A DNA stretch of 29,149 bases, from NCBI GenBank assembly GCA_028287035.1, contig JAQBQL010000078.1:1-29149 (forward strand), in the 5' to 3' direction. Positions 20,001 through 27,503 of the stretch are shown piece after piece; positions within the stretch are counted from its first letter, which is position 1, and every line of letters begins with the position of its first letter. Both the position numbers and the translations under genes were made by a program. The notes below the pieces were generated by a model. It was given only the letters and a program-made list of their open reading frames with translations. It did not search any database and had not been told where the DNA came from. Source of the stretch: Labilithrix sp. (lineage in GTDB: Bacteria; Myxococcota; Polyangia; Polyangiales; Polyangiaceae).

Positions 20001-23000
20001 CCGCCGCCGACGGGGGCCGCGGCGATCGCGTGCGCGTCGCGACGCTGCTCAGCGAGAAGCTCGAGGCGACCGAGGAGGCGATCGACGCGTGGCGCGCCAT
20101 CGAGTCGACGTTCGGGGAGTCCGACGAGGGCACGCGCGCGCTCTCGGCCCTGCTCCGCAGCACGAAGCGCTGGGCCGACCTCGCCTCGCTGCTGGCCGGC
20201 GCCGCGTCGCGGACGCACGCCGAGAGCGAGAAGGCGGAGATCCTGCGCGAGCTCGGCGACGTCCAGCGCGAGCAGCTCGACGCGCTCGGCGACGCGATCG
20301 CGAGCTACGAGGCGGCGCTCGGCTTCGACCCCCGCAGCGAAGGATCGCGGGTCGGTCTGCGCGCGCTGCTGAAGCGCGCCGAGCACCGGCCCGACGTGGT
20401 CCGGGTGCTGCTCGCCGCCTATTACGCGGCCGACGACTGGCGGCTGGTGCTCGACCTCACCGAGCACCGCCTCAACGCGGCGCGCGAGACGAGCGCGCAG
20501 ATCGCGATCCTCATGGAGGCGGCGCGCCTCTCCGAGACGCGGGCGCAGGATCTCGACGCGGCGTTCGCCCTGGTGCGCCGCGCGCTGCTGCTCGACCCCG
20601 GTGACCAGGCGACGGGCTCCCTCGAGGAGCTGTTCCGCCTCGCCGCGCTGACGCGCAACTTCCGCTCGCTGGCCGACGCTCTTCACGAAGCGATCGATGC
20701 GGGGGAAGCGGCCCCGTGGGCTCGCGGCCTCCGTTTCCGCATGGGGCAGGTGCTCGAGACGCACCTCGAGGAGCCCCGCGCGGCGCTCGAGGCATACGTG
20801 CATGTTGCACACGCCGACCCCGCCGACCTCGACGCGGCACGCGCCGTGATCCGGGTGGCCGATCCGACGAGCCGCTGGGACGCTGCGGCGCGGGCCATCC
20901 TCGAGACCACGCAGGCGCGGGGCACGCTCGAGCGCCCGCTCCTCGCTGCGGTGGAGGACGCTGCCGCCTCTGCGAGCAGCTGGGACGCGATCACGTTCGC
21001 GCTCGCCTCGCTCGTGCACGACGACCAGGACCACGGGCTTCCGCCGGCGCTGGCCCGCGACGTCGAGGCGGCCATCGCGATCTGGCACCGCGACCGGCGG
21101 GGCGATCCCGACGCCGCGGAGGCCGCCTACGCGCGCGCCCTCGCCCACGACACCACGAACGCGGGCATGCTCTCGGAGCTCGCGCAGCTGCAGCGCCGCG
21201 CCAAGGGCCGGCCGCTCGTCGACAGCCTGCTCCGCCTCTCGCAGGCGACGGGCGGCGATCTCGATCTGCTCACCGAGGCCGCCGAGGCGGCGATCGCGAG
21301 CGTCGGGGACCGCGCGCTCAGCAAGTCGATCCTCGAGCGCCTCCTCCGTCTCGCGACCGAGCGGTGGACGACCGGCGGCGGCCGCACCGAGGGCACCAGC
21401 GTGTCCTCCGGCACCCCCGCGTCGCCCGACACGTACGTCGACCGCGCGACCCGCGAGCTCGTCAAGATCTTCGAGGGCGACGGCGACCACGACAAGGTCG
21501 TCGCGCTGCTCGTCGAGACGTCGGCGCTGCCCTGGCCGCGCGACAAATCACGGGCGCTCCGCCACGAGGCGGCGCGGATCGCGGTCGAGAAGCAGCACGC
21601 CCCCGACCGCGCGATCGGCATCTACCTCCTGCTCGTGGCCGAGGACCCGCACGACGACGACGCGGTCGCGCGGCTCGTACGCATCTACGAGGGCGCGGGG
21701 CGGAAGACCGAGCTGCTCGAGCTGAAGCGCCGCCTCGTGTCGACGGCGCGCGGCGAGGACGAGCGGCTCGGCCTCCGGCTCGAGGCATCGCGCCTCCACG
21801 ACGAGCTCGACGACGTCGCGGCCGCGGTGCGCGCGCTCGAGGAGAACCTCGCGGAGTCGCCCCGTCACGACGCGACCGTCGCCGCGCTGGCCCGGCTCTT
21901 CAGCCGCGACGCGGAGCACGCAAGGCTCGAGGCGCTCTTCGCGAGCCAGGCCGAGCTCGCCGAGAAGGCGGGCGAGACCACCCTCGCCGCCGACCTGCAC
22001 GCGCGCGCCGCGACCGTCGCCGAGACGAAGCTCGGACACGTGCCGGGAGCCATCGCGCACCTGAAGCGCGTCGTCGCCCTCGAGCCGCGGCCGAACGCGC
22101 TCGATGCGCTCGCCCGCCTGTCGACCACCGCGCGCGAGCACCAGGCTGCCGCCGATTACCTCGACCAGCTGCGTGCGGCCACCGAAGGACCGGCGCGCGC
22201 GAGCGTCACGCTGCGCCTCGCCGAGGCGCTCGTCGCCGCCGGTCGTCGCGAGATCGCCCAGGAGCGCCTCGAGGACGAGGTCGCGCGTGAGCCCGAGGCG
22301 GACGCCGTCCGCGTGCGGCTCGCCGACATGTACCGGAGCCAGCAGTCCTGGCCGCTGCTCGCGACGCTGCTCACCGACGGCGCCACGCATGCGCCCGACA
22401 AGGCAACGAGGCTCGCGCGGCTCCGCGAGGCCGCCGAGCTGCACCTCCGCCGGGCGAACGAGCCGGAGCGCGCCATCCCGCTGCTCGAGCAGGCCGCCGA
22501 CCTCGCGCCCGACGAGAAGGACGTGAAGCTCGCGCTGGCCGATGCGCTCGGGGCGGCCTCGCGCTTCGACGAGGCGCGGGCGCTGCTGCGGACGCTGCTC
22601 GAGGCGTTCGGCGGGCGCCGGCCCAAGGAGCGTGCGCCGGTCCATTATCATCTGGCGCGGCTCGATCTCGCGGTCGGTGATCGCGCGCGTGCGCTCGTCG
22701 AGCTCGACGCGGCGACGCGCATCGACCCCGCGAACCCGGCCATCCTGCAGACGCTCGCCGAGCTCGCGCGCGACGACGGCCAGCTCGATCGGGCGGAGCG
22801 CTCGTACCGCGCGCTGCTGACCGTCCTGCGCCGTCAGGACGACGTGCACGAGGAGTCGCCGATCTCTCGCTCCGAGGTCATGTTCGAGCTGAGCCGGATC
22901 GCCGGTCGCCAGGGCGAGCCGGAGCGCGAGAGCGAGATCCTCGAGTCCGCGTTCGAGCTCGCGCAGGAGAGCCAGATCGAGGCGCGGCGCCTCGAGGGTG

Positions 23001-26000
23001 CGCTCCGCCGCGGCGGCGATCCCACGAGCCTCGTTCGCGCGCTCGAGGCGCGCATCAACCGGGGGGGCGCTCCCGAGGACGCGGCGGCGATCTTCGCCGA
23101 GCTCGGCGGCCTCTACGAGGATCACCTGGGTCGCCTCGACGACGCCTTCGATCTCCGGCTGCGCTCCCTCGACCTCGACCCTGGCTCGGAGACGACCCAC
23201 GAGGCGTCCCATCGCCTCGCGGTGAAGATCAAGAAGCTCGGCGTCTACGAGACGCGGCTGAAGTTCCTCGCCGAGGCCGCGAAGAACGGCAGCTTCGGCG
23301 GGGGACAGGCGCCCGGCGCAGCGCCGGACCCCGAGCTCGCGGGGCGTCTCTACGAGCGGCTCGCGAAGATCGCCGAGAGCAACGGCGACGACCGCCAGGC
23401 GGCCGCCTTCTACGAGGAGGCGGTCGCCCTGCGGGACCGCGATCGCGACCTCTACGCTGCGCTCGACCGCGTCTATGCGCGCCTCGGCGACGATGCCGGT
23501 CAGGCGCGTGTGCTCGGCGCGCGCGTGGCGCTCGACATCGACGAGGGCGGCGCGTCGAGCGACGCCCTCTATCGCCTCGCGCAGCTTCGCTTCAAGTCGA
23601 ACGACGTCGACGCGGCGTGCGACGCGTTCGAGCAGGCGTTCGAGGGCGATCCCGACGCCGAGCGCGGCGAGGAGCTCCTCCGGTCCGCGGCCGACGCGCA
23701 CCCCGAGAACCCGCGGATCCTCGATCTCTACGAGCGGCTCGCGCGCGCCCCGGGCCGCGAGCGGTCCCTCGTCGACGCGCTGGTGCGCCGCTGGGCGCTG
23801 CCCGACGCGGGCGCCGCGCCGATGCGCGAGGCGGTGGAGATCGCCGAGAAGCTCGAGGACGGCACGCTCGCCGAGCAGCTGCTCCGCCGTTACCTCGAAG
23901 GCGGCGCCGACGACCCGGAGGGCCGCGTCTGGGCGCTCGCCAAGCTGGCGTGGATCAGCGAGGAGCGCGGAAACGTGCGCGAGGCGGTGCTCCTCAAGCG
24001 CGAGGCCGCCGAGCTCGCCGAGCCCGATGACGCACGCCGCTTCCTCTACGAGGTGGCAGGGCTCGCCTCCGGCCCGCTCGACGACCTCACGCTCGCCTCG
24101 ACCATCTACGAAGAGCTTCACGAGCGCGACCCCGCCGATCGCGACGCCTGGGAGCTGCTCCTCGACGTCTACCGGCGCACGAGCGCGTTCGATAAGCTCG
24201 TGGCGCTCATCGCCGAGATCGTCGGCAACGTCGACGACCGCAGCGAACGCTCGAAGCTCCGGCTCGAACGCGTGAAGGTCAGCATGGAGAAGCTCCGCCT
24301 CTCCGACGAGGACGCCGTCGCCGAGCTGCGCGAGATCGTCGACGAGGATCCGGGGCAGGTCGACGGCGCCATCCTGCTCGGCACGCTGCTCGAGCGCAGC
24401 GGTCGCGACGAGGACCTCGTCGAGCTGCTCGGCAAGCAGCTCGACGCCGCGAAGGACCGCGAGGACGCGGACGCCATCGAGTCGCTGTCGCGTCGCCTCG
24501 GGCAGCTGCTCGAGCCGCGTGACCGCCAGGCGGCATGCGACGTCTACTACGGCGCGCTCGACTGGAGCCCGCGGTCGAAGGAGCTCCTCCAGGCGCTCGA
24601 GGCCCTGCACGCGCTGGGCGGCGAGACCGAGCAGCAGGCCGACGTCATGGAGAAGCGGCTCGCCCTCGAGCACGCCGACGGCGCAGAGCCGCTCGCCCTC
24701 GCGCTCGCCGAGATGCGGCGCGGGCTCGGCGACAACGAAGCCGCCTTGCGCGCGCTCGAGGTCGGCTTCAAGGCGTCACCGCAGAGCCGCGACCTCCGGG
24801 AGCGCCTCGAGGCCGTCTACCGGGAGCAGGTCGAGTACGACAAGCTCGCCGAGCTCTACGTCGCCGATGCGCGCGGCCGCCACGACGGACCGTCGCGCAG
24901 CGCTCGCCTGCGCGAGGCGGCCCGCCTCTACCGCGACGAGCTCTCGAATCCCGAGAAGGGCGCCGAGGTCCTGCGCGAGGCGCGCGAGTCCGACCCGGCG
25001 GCCGTCGAGCTGCTCACCGAGCTCGTCGACATGCTCACCGCCGCGGGCGATCCGAAGGCGGCCGAGGGCGAGCTCACCGCGGCGCTCGGGACGACCCCCG
25101 AAGGCCCGGTGCGGCTCGGGCTGCTCGGCCGTCGTGCCCTCCTGCGCGCGCGCATCGGCGACGGTGAGGGCGCGCACGCCGACTTCGAGGAGGTCATCGC
25201 CAACGGCGTCGACGACCTCCGCGGTCCGCTCGCCGATCACCTCGGGAAGCTCGCGATGCAAGCGGCCGGGCGGGGCGACTCGCAGCTGTGGCGGCAGTAT
25301 CGCCTGCGCATCGCCCAGCTGCGGCTCGACATGGGCGACATCGAGGACGCGCGCACCGTCCTGACCGAGCTGCTCAAGACGGACAGCAAGGACAAGGCGA
25401 CGCTCCGCGCCATCGCGCATGTCGACGAGCTCGAGGGCGACTGGGCGGCGGCGAGCGCCACCTACCGGCGTCTCGTCGGTCTCGAGGACGAGCACGGCAT
25501 CGTGTCCGCGGCGTTGAAGCTCGCGGAGGCCTGCGAGCGCGCCGGTCGCCTCGCCGACGCACGCGGTGGTCTCGAGCGTGCCCGCGCCGCGGCGCCCGAC
25601 GACGTGCAGCTCCGCCAGCGGCTGGCGTGGCTCTACGAGCAGCTCGGCGCGGTCCGCGAGCTCGCGGAGCTCGTGCTCGAGGAGGCGCGCGCCGCCGGCG
25701 ACGTGGCGCCCCGGTTCGACGGTCTCCTCCGCGCCGGCCAGCTGTTCCTCGAGCTCGCCCAGGATCCCTCGCAGACGCAGCAGGCGGGGGTGACCGCCGC
25801 GATCGCGCCGCTCGAGGAGGCTCACGCGCTCCGCCCGGCCGACCTCGACTGCGCAGCCCTGCTGTCCGACGCCTACGTCGGGGCGGGCCGCTTCGACGAG
25901 GCGCAGGACCTCCTGCAGCGCACCATCGGCACGTTCAAGGGGCGACGCGCGCGCGAGCTGTCGTCGTTGTTCCACCGCCTGGCGCGGCTCGGCGAGATCA

Positions 26001-26326
26001 TGGGCGACCGCGCCGCGGAGCTCCAGCACCTCACGACGGCGCTCGACATGGACGCGCAGAACGGCATCGTCGCCACCGAGCTCGCCTACCTCGCCATGGA
26101 GCTAGGCAACCTCGACGTGGCGCAGCGTGCCCTCCGCGCCATCACCATGCTGAAGGCGCCGGCGCCCGTGTCGAAGGCGCTCGCCTACCAGCATCTCGGG
26201 GAGATCGCCCGCCAGCAGGGCGATCCGAAGCGCGCGATGATGCTCGTCAAACGAGCCGTCGACGACGACCCCACGCTCGAGAGCGCACGCCAGCTCCTCG
26301 AGCAGCTGCAGGCCGAAGGCGCCTGA
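14012..26326 (+). CDS. giant tetratricopeptide-repeat protein (about 4104 aa)
   Basis: A single uninterrupted frame of about 4104 residues built almost wholly from TPR-like helix pairs. The recurring unit reads roughly 'A-x-Y-x-x-A-L-x-x-D-P-x-x-x-x-A-x-x-x-L-x-x-L-Y' followed by 'x-x-W-x-x-L-x-x-V-L-E'. A clear example starts at residue 868 (NPDAAIGAYKRALKDDPAD, then WDDLCDVLE). By eye I count 35 or more such W/L-VLE junctions. No signal peptide, membrane helix or catalytic domain was seen, so it is probably a cytoplasmic scaffold. Pro/Gly-rich, probably disordered linkers break the array near residues 1675-1742, 2452-2475 and 3091-3108. The ATG at 14012 (MQSTPPRQ) is preferred over an in-frame TTG at 13964; neither has a strong ribosome site. 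Giant TPR proteins occur in myxobacteria, but I cannot name an orthologue or function. It stands alone on the plus strand, divergent from ctaB. Confidence 0.93.
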   Translation: MQSTPPRQPPARAPGVPSFESSLDKEEEVLDALLVAQSKGQLEADVWQELHDAAVRFDRVSELAFAYESVSQGRRLRTLLPAVQAELFYRAAIFFGEVLGDEFGATTYLEKALAAHPGHAGAFERIDAQLTRVDDNKKLADLSVHAATHRPRDEQVLLLERAAHLYERSGLEDKAIETYQALVKLEPGDESLRDALEARYLKANRFRDVARMLEQALAAAPADGADPEDGARIRAKLVDVFANALKEPERAMPHVEALLELDPTHPEARRVATRLLESKGLAARAAAALAAGAPTTEERARYLGIELENTRGPRRRDVLRRIGVLKQDELDDPAGAFDAFEQALAIDPADDELRHRYVALGSQLKGPLEVARMFARVSTVAKDAGVRSRITAEMGELLLRGGDAKRARTTLAGVLAAASADPVAVLTAARALAGVYEAENDAKNLVDVLARIAETSADDVEKLRVNERVAQLCAELGDVERSIAAYRRLVEAQSAGLRPEQQKAHGAARARALEALEPLYEQRGDWLDLSFVLEQRAKELPDRAAARALSFRAGEVLTQKAKDAGSASEAWRTMVEAYGPARDVYAQWIPILEAGRQWGELSSALLQDAALAPTDDKPAILARLGLVYLTRTRDQDAAIESFRSALAIDPQEKTSRTTLEKLLAAGEHRLTAAQVLEPIYRREDDVNGLVRVLDIKAQLSPVVHDRLAALEEAADAAIAVSRDKALDIVSRGLAEAASGQQPIGPWLGRFDLFAGDTDPKRRAALLARGLGEHAVDGPELLLLARRVGEEHASAGDVNGALVAFRKALAFDPTSNELLARVDELLREQGNPGERVALYRAALERGPDASRRKQLLHSIGTIERAELGNPDAAIGAYKRALKDDPADQVAHDALVELYAETEAWDDLCDVLEAHLPHAATAEERKRTRAQLAEVASAHDQKERAVLHARELLGERELTPGEVDLVERVATTLGDVDLLRALLERRVLIASEDPGGARLQVQCLERLATLDSQAGYLTRATERLRQAATAARAMGDDATAIALLVRLREIDPRDAAATAQLIDLYERGDDYAPIPALLGVLLDVTDEPGERAGLLRSLSRVLADHLGDLRGAFAASRSAFALAWPGPGGREVLAELESLAVQSRAATEFADAITEAMIATASTPDADPADATDLTLAKARVLSTDPETVTDAAAAYRTVLEKAPENPDAAPSSSRTGAASSPRTVAAEGLDALLRAMPASEARTEEVRWLFDWRVSRASEAERTTLLTAWAFVEESELGSPERARDLYRRVVQENPEDVEALSAIAQLSLVLGDVAGALEALESRRAASEGEARNVLDVQIATILADRPGHAKDAVERVAIVLESAPHDPAALELAARLLRDPEVMSRAAEVLERSLDAVEDPVKRVEILERLLSSGEPGAKMRLGQYERLLDILAEIGTPASQTQAFEVTLGAARELAHEPSLWDRAEALARQLGSPDPLASLYEEVLRSDLPQAEAVELGQRAVAFHEEWFEDGVRVVGILERLLEIQPDDTWAFDRLKMIFDAQERWDDLFALYDRAAESSDKQRKVELLEEAAQIAKDFANHSGRAIGYLEQLLELKPGNVRLSAALERLYERHGSYRELIGLLGNRLPQLGHEEAQRERARIAALWLGELGDASSALIVIEDILANWVGDDDFLALPPPPEPGPHGSIPPAAAPAIDITDLLERVLAVAPRTADIRESVLPPPEGRRDSYLPTAPKRGLVRQRAAALLKERYATPGREADLARVLEVELEAVKSVKERIRRHQQIAAIYTQLGDDEHAMDHFVQLVLLEPEVAAHRAELASLAARVGNFERLADVLVSAADDSNDDRLRVELLMHAGEVTSAQIGDIPRAIDLFFRILRISPVSDAALLAACQKVEPLLERIGRKTDRLDVLERLAILEEEADVRWKVLGEAARLATELGEDDRAVWAWEGRLEAVPDDPEALDGLVELFEKGERWRPLLDALTKRAALAGPQAAADGGRGDRVRVATLLSEKLEATEEAIDAWRAIESTFGESDEGTRALSALLRSTKRWADLASLLAGAASRTHAESEKAEILRELGDVQREQLDALGDAIASYEAALGFDPRSEGSRVGLRALLKRAEHRPDVVRVLLAAYYAADDWRLVLDLTEHRLNAARETSAQIAILMEAARLSETRAQDLDAAFALVRRALLLDPGDQATGSLEELFRLAALTRNFRSLADALHEAIDAGEAAPWARGLRFRMGQVLETHLEEPRAALEAYVHVAHADPADLDAARAVIRVADPTSRWDAAARAILETTQARGTLERPLLAAVEDAAASASSWDAITFALASLVHDDQDHGLPPALARDVEAAIAIWHRDRRGDPDAAEAAYARALAHDTTNAGMLSELAQLQRRAKGRPLVDSLLRLSQATGGDLDLLTEAAEAAIASVGDRALSKSILERLLRLATERWTTGGGRTEGTSVSSGTPASPDTYVDRATRELVKIFEGDGDHDKVVALLVETSALPWPRDKSRALRHEAARIAVEKQHAPDRAIGIYLLLVAEDPHDDDAVARLVRIYEGAGRKTELLELKRRLVSTARGEDERLGLRLEASRLHDELDDVAAAVRALEENLAESPRHDATVAALARLFSRDAEHARLEALFASQAELAEKAGETTLAADLHARAATVAETKLGHVPGAIAHLKRVVALEPRPNALDALARLSTTAREHQAAADYLDQLRAATEGPARASVTLRLAEALVAAGRREIAQERLEDEVAREPEADAVRVRLADMYRSQQSWPLLATLLTDGATHAPDKATRLARLREAAELHLRRANEPERAIPLLEQAADLAPDEKDVKLALADALGAASRFDEARALLRTLLEAFGGRRPKERAPVHYHLARLDLAVGDRARALVELDAATRIDPANPAILQTLAELARDDGQLDRAERSYRALLTVLRRQDDVHEESPISRSEVMFELSRIAGRQGEPERESEILESAFELAQESQIEARRLEGALRRGGDPTSLVRALEARINRGGAPEDAAAIFAELGGLYEDHLGRLDDAFDLRLRSLDLDPGSETTHEASHRLAVKIKKLGVYETRLKFLAEAAKNGSFGGGQAPGAAPDPELAGRLYERLAKIAESNGDDRQAAAFYEEAVALRDRDRDLYAALDRVYARLGDDAGQARVLGARVALDIDEGGASSDALYRLAQLRFKSNDVDAACDAFEQAFEGDPDAERGEELLRSAADAHPENPRILDLYERLARAPGRERSLVDALVRRWALPDAGAAPMREAVEIAEKLEDGTLAEQLLRRYLEGGADDPEGRVWALAKLAWISEERGNVREAVLLKREAAELAEPDDARRFLYEVAGLASGPLDDLTLASTIYEELHERDPADRDAWELLLDVYRRTSAFDKLVALIAEIVGNVDDRSERSKLRLERVKVSMEKLRLSDEDAVAELREIVDEDPGQVDGAILLGTLLERSGRDEDLVELLGKQLDAAKDREDADAIESLSRRLGQLLEPRDRQAACDVYYGALDWSPRSKELLQALEALHALGGETEQQADVMEKRLALEHADGAEPLALALAEMRRGLGDNEAALRALEVGFKASPQSRDLRERLEAVYREQVEYDKLAELYVADARGRHDGPSRSARLREAARLYRDELSNPEKGAEVLREARESDPAAVELLTELVDMLTAAGDPKAAEGELTAALGTTPEGPVRLGLLGRRALLRARIGDGEGAHADFEEVIANGVDDLRGPLADHLGKLAMQAAGRGDSQLWRQYRLRIAQLRLDMGDIEDARTVLTELLKTDSKDKATLRAIAHVDELEGDWAAASATYRRLVGLEDEHGIVSAALKLAEACERAGRLADARGGLERARAAAPDDVQLRQRLAWLYEQLGAVRELAELVLEEARAAGDVAPRFDGLLRAGQLFLELAQDPSQTQQAGVTAAIAPLEEAHALRPADLDCAALLSDAYVGAGRFDEAQDLLQRTIGTFKGRRARELSSLFHRLARLGEIMGDRAAELQHLTTALDMDAQNGIVATELAYLAMELGNLDVAQRALRAITMLKAPAPVSKALAYQHLGEIARQQGDPKRAMMLVKRAVDDDPTLESARQLLEQLQAEGA

Positions 26327-26416
26327 AACTGCGCCGCGCGGGGGGCGCGGGGCCGCGCTCGATGCTACGACGCAGAAATCGTCTCGGGGGAGACCACCTT
26401 GGTTGGGAGAGAATCG

Positions 26417-26974
26417 ATGCCTCACATTCCTGCACCTCAGAACGTCCCCGGCATGGCCGGCCTCATGCAGTTCCGTCCCGAGACCGCAGGCCCGCTGTGC
26501 GCGCTCGCCGAGGTGCTGCTGCGCGGGCCATCGGCGCTCTCACGGGGCGAGCGCGAGCTGATCGGCGCCTTCGTGTCGAGCCGCAACGACTGCGTCTTCT
26601 GCACGACCTCGCACAGCGCCTTCGCCGCGCTGCAGCTCGAGGACGGTGAGCTCGTCGCGAAGGCGGTGTGCGCCGATTACCGGACCGCGCCGATCTCGGA
26701 GAAGCTGAAGAGCCTCCTCGCCATCGCCGACAAGGTGCGGATCGGCGGCGATCACGTCACCCCGGAGCTGGTGGCCGAGGCGCGCGCGCGGGGGGCGACC
26801 GACATCGAGATCCACGACGTCGTCCTCATCGCCGCGGCGTTCTGCATGTTCAACCGGTACGTCGACGGGCTCGCGGCGACGACGCCCACCGATCCCCGGG
26901 TCTACGCCGAGCGCGCCAAGATGATGGTCCGCGACGGCTACCTCGCGCACCAGCCGGCGGTCCGGCCGCGCTGA
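26417..26974 (+). CDS. AhpD-like / carboxymuconolactone decarboxylase-family peroxidase-related protein
   Basis: A 185-residue all-helical protein of the AhpD-like superfamily. The signature is at residues 57-66 (NDCVFCTTSH): redox cysteines C59 and C62 in a CxxC and H66 three residues later, preceded by ERELIGAFVSS. This is the arrangement of 'uncharacterised peroxidase-related enzymes', expected to reduce hydroperoxides with thiols (family knowledge; substrate unknown). The later segment DIEIHDVVLIAAAFCMFNRYVDGLA is also typical. The ATG at 26417 has GGGAGAG five bases upstream and is preferred over an upstream TTG at 26399. A 90-base gap separates it from the TPR gene, with no clear promoter or terminator. 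Its stop is only 4 bases from the convergent J-protein stop. Confidence 0.9.
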   Translation: MPHIPAPQNVPGMAGLMQFRPETAGPLCALAEVLLRGPSALSRGERELIGAFVSSRNDCVFCTTSHSAFAALQLEDGELVAKAVCADYRTAPISEKLKSLLAIADKVRIGGDHVTPELVAEARARGATDIEIHDVVLIAAAFCMFNRYVDGLAATTPTDPRVYAERAKMMVRDGYLAHQPAVRPR

Positions 26975-26978
26975 CCGC

Positions 26979-27503
26979 TCAGGGGGGCTCGAGCGCGAGC
27001 GCCTCGTAGAGGATGTCGAGGCGCTCCTTCAGCTCCTCGTTTCCGGGATCGTGCTGGTACGCGGTGATCAGCTGGATGCGCGCCTCCTCCAGCTTGCCGT
27101 TCGAGAGGAACGCGTCGGCGCGAGCCGCGAACTGCTTCGCCTTCGTGTTCCGCGCGATCATGTGGAGCGTGCGCTGCTCGAAGGTCGGCTTCTTCTCGAC
27201 CGCGTGCTCGTCGAACCCCGCGCCGCCCGCACCCTTGCGCAGCTCGGCGTCGTACTTCGCGCGCATCGCCGGCCGGCGCAGGATGCCGTACGCCTCGACG
27301 AGGCGCTTGAACACCACCGCCGCGGCCTGACCGACCTCCACCGGCTCGTCGATGAACCGGTCGGGGTGGCAGCTCAGCGACAGCGCGTGGAACGCCTGCT
27401 GGATGACCGCCTGCGGAGCGCCGGGCTCGACGCGCAGGATGTCGTAGTAGCTCATCGTCTCGAGCGACTCCGCCCAGACCAGGAAGGTGCTGATCGAGGC
27501 CAT
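26979..27503 (-). CDS. J-domain protein with C-terminal TPR-like motif (Hsp40-type co-chaperone)
   Basis: A 174-residue co-chaperone. The J domain spans about residues 17-85: SYYDILRVEPGA, the essential HPD at 46-48 (SCHPDRF), then AYGILRRPAMRAKYD. J domains stimulate Hsp70 ATPase activity, and the HPD tripeptide contacts Hsp70 (family knowledge). No Gly/Phe region, zinc-finger or DnaJ C-terminal domain is present. A TPR-like helix pair fills the end (AKQFAARADAFLSNGKLEEA, then YQHDPGNEELKERL), possibly a client- or partner-binding part. The ATG at 27503 shares one base with the stop of the upstream Hsp70 gene (TGATG), so the two are translationally coupled and probably work as a pair. A longer frame to 27827 is a shadow. 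A second Met at residue 17 is a less likely start. Confidence 0.92.
   Translation of the reverse strand: MASISTFLVWAESLETMSYYDILRVEPGAPQAVIQQAFHALSLSCHPDRFIDEPVEVGQAAAVVFKRLVEAYGILRRPAMRAKYDAELRKGAGGAGFDEHAVEKKPTFEQRTLHMIARNTKAKQFAARADAFLSNGKLEEARIQLITAYQHDPGNEELKERLDILYEALALEPP

Noticed and set aside
13970..21490. A 2506-codon open frame antisense to the giant TPR gene
   Set aside because: It consists of Arg/Leu/Glu/Ala/Val-rich sequence without domain logic. GAG and CTC codons in the sense gene read without stops on the other strand in such GC-rich DNA, so it is a composition shadow.
26334..26350. CCGCGC-GGGGG-GCGCGG inverted repeat after the TPR gene as a terminator
   Set aside because: The stem is six base pairs in GC-rich DNA with no T-run after it; chance is a sufficient explanation.
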